NCBI GenBank assembly: GCA_021823385.1
Contig: JAKAOC010000188.1
Location: 1-5,669 of the forward strand
Reading direction: 5' to 3'
From: Actinomycetes bacterium
GTDB lineage: Bacteria; Actinomycetota; Acidimicrobiia; Acidimicrobiales; Acidimicrobiaceae
DNA length: 5,669 bases
Shown: one piece after another, positions 5,459 through 5,669 of the stretch
Layout of the letters: each line of letters opens with the position of its first letter
Position numbering within the stretch: position 1 is the first letter of the stretch
Position numbers and translations under genes: made by a program
The notes under the pieces: model-generated
Told to the model about the DNA's origin: nothing
What the model saw: only the letters and a program-made list of their open reading frames with translations
Databases searched by the model: none

Positions 5459-5669
5459 CTACTGGTCGATATCAATCGACTTAACCAGATTCGCAAGGTC
5501 TGGTTCGCCGGATAGATCGATCGGCTCGACGCTCTTGGTGCGCCTCCCGACATTCTCGCTGACGTCGGTGGCGCACTGGTCCAAGATGTCGATCGAGCCG
5601 GCATGCTCCCAGTCGACTCCGGTCAGCGCGTCGCGCGTGAAGGTGGCCACGAGCATGCACTCCAGCCCC
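5459..5669 (-). CDS. C-terminal part of an unrecognised protein, cut by the window edge
   Basis: The frame is open from the window edge to TAG at 5459-5461, giving at least 69 residues. An internal ATG at 5654-5656 (MLVATFTRDALTG...) has the purines GGGGCTGGAG upstream at about 5660-5669, so a small 65-residue protein starting there is possible, but the frame stays open to the edge and a longer gene is just as likely. The product is acidic (WEHAGSIDILDQCATDVSEN; ending LVKSIDIDQ) with G/C-biased third positions, which supports real coding. There is no signal peptide, membrane segment or motif that I recognise. The 135-155 bases to the next gene on the same strand, with a hairpin between, argue against tight co-transcription. 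Confidence 0.6.
   Translation of the reverse strand, partial: GLECMLVATFTRDALTGVDWEHAGSIDILDQCATDVSENVGRRTKSVEPIDLSGEPDLANLVKSIDIDQ

Noticed and set aside
1..5669. CRISPR array, rRNA, intact tRNA or riboswitch
   Set aside because: No regularly spaced repeats, and no rRNA, cloverleaf or riboswitch-core sequences were seen on either strand by eye.

Overview
The window is GC-rich DNA with the habits of a high-GC actinobacterium: strong G/C third-position bias, TTG and probably GTG starts, an ECF sigma factor with an overlapping zinc-binding membrane anti-sigma factor, and an actinobacterial-type COG2334 kinase. The genus cannot be told from this sequence. All calls rest on reading motifs by eye; no database search was possible.

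Left part (1-1387, + strand). The first ~300 bases look like a decayed N-terminal piece of an IS21-type transposase (IstA), with an in-frame stop and a frame change. Immediately after it lies an intact SrkA/RdoA-like phosphotransferase (383-1387, TTG start). The next ~480 bases (1388-1871) hold no convincing gene, only a short hairpin and two stretches that faintly resemble insertion-sequence ends.

Centre (1872-3896). This is the regulatory core. An ECF sigma factor and its membrane anti-sigma factor form a two-gene operon on the - strand, joined by a 4-base ATGA overlap. A small secreted protein of unknown family is transcribed away from them on the + strand. The 130-odd bases between the two transcription units contain two back-to-back promoter-like sequences of the same form, TGAAC(C/G), 16 bases, CGTT(C/G)T, one for each direction. 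The simplest reading is that the sigma factor drives its own operon and the secreted protein, while the anti-sigma factor holds it at the membrane until an outside signal is sensed.

Right part (3897-5669). A ~530-base gene-free stretch with a strong 11-bp hairpin separates the secreted-protein gene from a convergent - strand gene for an uncharacterised HExxH...E (gluzincin-like) metalloprotein. The window ends in the C-terminal part of another - strand gene of unknown function, cut by the window edge.
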